Position numbers and translations under genes: made by a program. DNA of 7,023 bases, from the NCBI GenBank assembly GCA_964455335.1, contig CAYVVW010000107.1:1-7023 (forward strand), read 5' to 3'. Each line of letters starts with the position of its first letter. Within the stretch, counting starts at the first letter, position 1. The notes under the pieces were generated by a model. That model was not told the origin of the DNA. It was given only the letters and a program-made list of their open reading frames with translations, and did not search any database. This DNA is from Marvinbryantia sp964455335. Lineage in GTDB: Bacteria > Bacillota > Clostridia > Lachnospirales > Lachnospiraceae. Shown one piece after another: positions 6,701 to 7,023 of the stretch.

Positions 6701-6766
6701 CTTCATGCTACTTTTCATGCTGTGTCTCATGCTGTTCTCCATGCTGCCTCTCATACTGGGTTTCAT
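3491..6766 (-). CDS. Secreted leucine-rich-repeat protein with EF-hand-like loops and C-terminal Big_2 Ig-like domains
   Basis: Numbered from ATG 6766, the protein has 1091 residues. A long basic Met/Lys/Ser-rich n-region (1-36), a hydrophobic stretch and PALALE predict signal-peptidase cleavage after Ala59. An acidic Thr/Glu-rich segment follows. Then come two related modules, each with an EF-hand-like loop (196-207 and 459-470: D-x-N-x-D-G-x-L-S-x-x-E), a block of about 21-residue LRRs (231-336, five units; 496-721, ten plus a half) and a WQLDMAQLVG...SFPKD beta segment (from 358 and 737). Next are a Gln/Thr/Pro-rich linker (817-887), a CKEC segment (914-917) and two Big_2 domains (about 936-1009 and 1015-1091). 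No LPxTG motif or C-terminal membrane segment is present, so it is secreted or held at the surface non-covalently. LRR/Big_2 proteins of this type are thought to bind ligands or surfaces; the ligand is unknown. The frame is open from TTG 6793, but AAAGGA eight bases before ATG 6766 favours the later start. The upstream gene is a tandem paralogue. Confidence 0.9.
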   Translation of the reverse strand: MKPSMRGSMENSMRHSMKSSMKNSKKNNTKNSTKRRAALAMSTMLTAISIFGNGVPALALETENLIMETEMPAEVFSSADSLTENTLSENTEPITETCTEPLPASITDEWTEPATQPSEDPEIAQTTDPFASEQTEEELILDAEIPENGDAVLSDADVLLESASHTIDAGADDIVAVFDETCFPDQNFLDYVKQFDTNEDGNLSRAESDAVEEIYVSYDGISSLKGIEFFQALTHLYCRDNDLVQLNLEQNLNLTELHCDSNELVDLDVSQNLSLVDLDCAYNNLVKLDVTQNKHLENLECQGNALRELNVSQNADLGMLDCSHNQLTKLTIHPNAHPMLSLDKQTRAVSVTWTGTEWQLDMAQLVGNEELNRVRFISKIPPMGENGIVSFPKDELPSVIGYWYDCAEIPKFDLQSSMTFTVSLILETGEAHADEGIVADLDVDFPDETFRNYVVRDFDINQDGKLSQAEADAVGEIDCSSFELTTGLKGIAFFRNLTSLSCAHCGLAELDVSHNPELEYLWCDGNRLEKLDLSQNPNLKVLICSYSFQLTELDVSKNTKLEYLDCYYNPQMKALDVGQNQKLIHLDCSRTGLEKLDVSQNGFLEELFCVTDSDPGDPQGLTELDVRRNIALKELNCGGNQLTKLDVSKNTALQYLSCGDNQLTELDVRKNTALIYLFCDGNQLTELDVSENTALQYLRCTANQFAAPDLSHNGNLVFLSCGDQKRTVQVRESGDGWQLDMAQLVGMENLGRVSFVSTGLDVESGVVSFPKDALPESVDYEYDCGIISELRPLGPDEESDTKLRVHLTLEKGAEHPGQQPGTSPQQTEEQSEQTETPPQQTESQSGQTGNQQPQTEKQPEQQPQTRPQTQSQTEKQPEQQPQTEKPAHTVHSYGAFSTTKKPTVFAEGVQTRKCKECGQTETKPIPKLKAAMDINATSIKLKTKQSTTKVKVSGLATGDTVQSWKSSNTKVVTVSNKGKITAKSKAGKATITVTLKSGLSKKIKVTVQKKEVACTKVKLDKKTITLKKGKTATLKPAISPITCVQKAKYKSSNTAVATVSSSGKIKAKKKGTATITVTVGQKKVTCKVKVK
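4106..4318 (-). repeat. Low-complexity Gln/Thr/Pro/Glu linker coding region
   Basis: This region encodes about 71 residues built from irregular variants of QTEKQPEQQPQ, QTESQSGQ and TEEQSEQ. It separates the LRR half from the CxxC/Big_2 half and is probably a flexible, wall-spanning spacer. The DNA shows imperfect short tandem similarity, so length variation between strains is expected. Confidence 0.8.
4604..5281 (-). repeat. Second LRR block (ten and a half units)
   Basis: Each unit of about 21 residues follows L-x-x-L-x-C-x-x-N-x-L-x-x-L-D-V-S-x-N. The Cys after the first Leu pair is kept in every unit, giving a predicted buried cysteine ladder. Unit six is stretched by a DSDPGDPQ insertion (about 4900-4940). 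The three units around 4690-4880 are the most alike and look like the youngest duplications. The final unit degrades before the beta segment. Confidence 0.85.
5759..6076 (-). repeat. First LRR block (five units)
   Basis: Five units with the same 21-residue period and conserved Cys as the second block (for example ELHCDSNELVDLDVSQN). They follow directly on the first EF-hand-like loop and its GISSLKGIEFF cap. The last unit diverges to LTKLTIHPN before the beta segment. Confidence 0.85.
6659..6766 (-). repeat. 12-bp repeat array encoding the signal-peptide n-region (M-K/R-x-S)n
   Basis: Nine in-frame 12-base units start exactly at the preferred start codon: MKPS, MRGS, MENS, MRHS, MKSS, MKNS, KKNN, TKNS, TKRR. 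The unit approximates ATG-AAR-AAC-AGC and decays toward the hydrophobic core. The n-region is therefore about 36 residues, far longer than usual, and contains six possible in-frame ATG starts. Confidence 0.8.
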
Positions 6767-6774
6767 GCTCATTT

Positions 6775-6780
6775 TCCTTT
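6775..6780 (-). promoter_or_regulatory. Ribosome binding site deciding the LRR gene start
   Basis: AAAGGA on the minus strand lies eight bases before ATG 6766, two before ATG 6772 and downstream of TTG 6793. Spacing therefore favours the ATG at 6766. It sits in the short gap after the stop codon (6797-6799) of the upstream paralogue. Confidence 0.65.
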
Positions 6781-6796
6781 CAGATTTCTCCAATAC

Positions 6797-7023
6797 CTAC
6801 TTCACTTTCACCTTGCACGTCGCTTTCTTTTTCCCGACTGTCACGGTGATGGTCGCTGTTCCCTTTTTCTTCGCCTTGATCTTTCCGTTTTCGGACACCG
6901 TGGCAACCGCCGTGTTGGAGGATTTGTATTTCGCTTTTTGTACGCACGTGATCGGGCTGATGGCTGGTTTTAACGTGGCGGTCTTTCCCTTTTTCAGTGT
7001 AATGGTCTTTTTGTCCAGCTTGA
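6797..7023 (-). CDS. C-terminal end of a paralogous Big_2 (probably LRR) surface protein, partial
   Basis: The last 74 codons of a gene that begins beyond position 7023, ending at TAG 6797-6799. The product is one bacterial Ig-like Big_2 domain: KLDKKTITLKKGKTATLKP at its start, then KYKSSNTAVATVS and NGKIKAKKKGTATITVTVG, ending TCKVKVK. It matches the C-terminus of the downstream LRR protein at 70 of 74 residues, so the whole gene is probably a tandem paralogue with its own LRR or other ectodomain, which cannot be seen here. The downstream gene starts 30 bases after this stop (at 6766), suggesting co-transcription. No terminator is visible between them. Confidence 0.85.
   Translation of the reverse strand, partial: KLDKKTITLKKGKTATLKPAISPITCVQKAKYKSSNTAVATVSENGKIKAKKKGTATITVTVGKKKATCKVKVK
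6797..7023 (-). repeat. Direct repeat copy B (Big_2 C-terminus)
   Basis: Same-orientation partner of 3491-3717. The clearest difference is a cluster of eight substitutions at about 6873-6885, which changes SSG to ENG in the protein. The rest is nearly identical, including synonymous positions, which points to recent duplication or gene conversion. Confidence 0.9.

Noticed and set aside
6767..6793. TTG 6793 or ATG 6772 as start of the LRR gene
   Set aside because: Possible, but TTG has no well-placed SD and ATG 6772 is only two bases from AAAGGA. ATG 6766 has ideal spacing and begins the 12-base repeat.

Overview
The window looks like a chromosomal segment of a gut-type Clostridia, most likely Lachnospiraceae. 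The evidence is a secreted protein combining an EF-hand-like loop, cysteine-bearing leucine-rich repeats (LRRs) and bacterial Ig-like domains, a decayed Rpn/PD-(D/E)XK transposase-nuclease gene with a repetitive (GMQK)n tail, and an FGGY kinase paired with AraD. I recognise this combination from that family. No database search was possible, so species is not assigned. Every supported gene lies on the minus strand, so the story reads from right (7023) to left (1).

Right part (7023 to 3491): the last 74 codons of a gene entering from outside the window (Ig-like Big_2 C-terminus) are followed closely by a complete gene for a large secreted LRR protein (about 1091 residues). The two genes share almost the same 227-base 3' end, about 91% identical by hand count, so they are recent tandem paralogues, probably co-transcribed. 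The complete protein has an unusual 12-base-repeat-encoded signal-peptide n-region and an internally duplicated EF-hand/LRR/beta module. It continues with a Gln/Thr/Pro-rich linker, a small CxxC segment and two Big_2 domains.

Middle (3377 to 2741): a remnant of an Rpn-family (PD-(D/E)XK nuclease/putative transposase) gene. It lacks its N-terminus, has an internal deletion and changes reading frame at about 3185-3200. Its C-terminal tail is a 96-base array of 12-base units. A strong rho-independent terminator follows it.

Left part (2740 to 1): a separate sugar-catabolic transcription unit. About 290 bases of hairpin-rich leader/regulatory DNA precede an FGGY-family carbohydrate kinase (probable L-ribulokinase role). 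After 33 bases comes araD, L-ribulose-5-phosphate 4-epimerase, and then a terminator at the window edge. Kinase plus epimerase would convert L-ribulose to D-xylulose 5-phosphate, feeding the pentose phosphate or phosphoketolase route. The isomerase (araA) and transporter are not in the window.

I see no RNA gene, CRISPR array, intact insertion sequence or phage gene. The most notable items are the tandem LRR paralogues with a near-identical 3' end, the in-frame 12-base Met-containing repeats in two neighbouring genes, and the structured leader ahead of the kinase.
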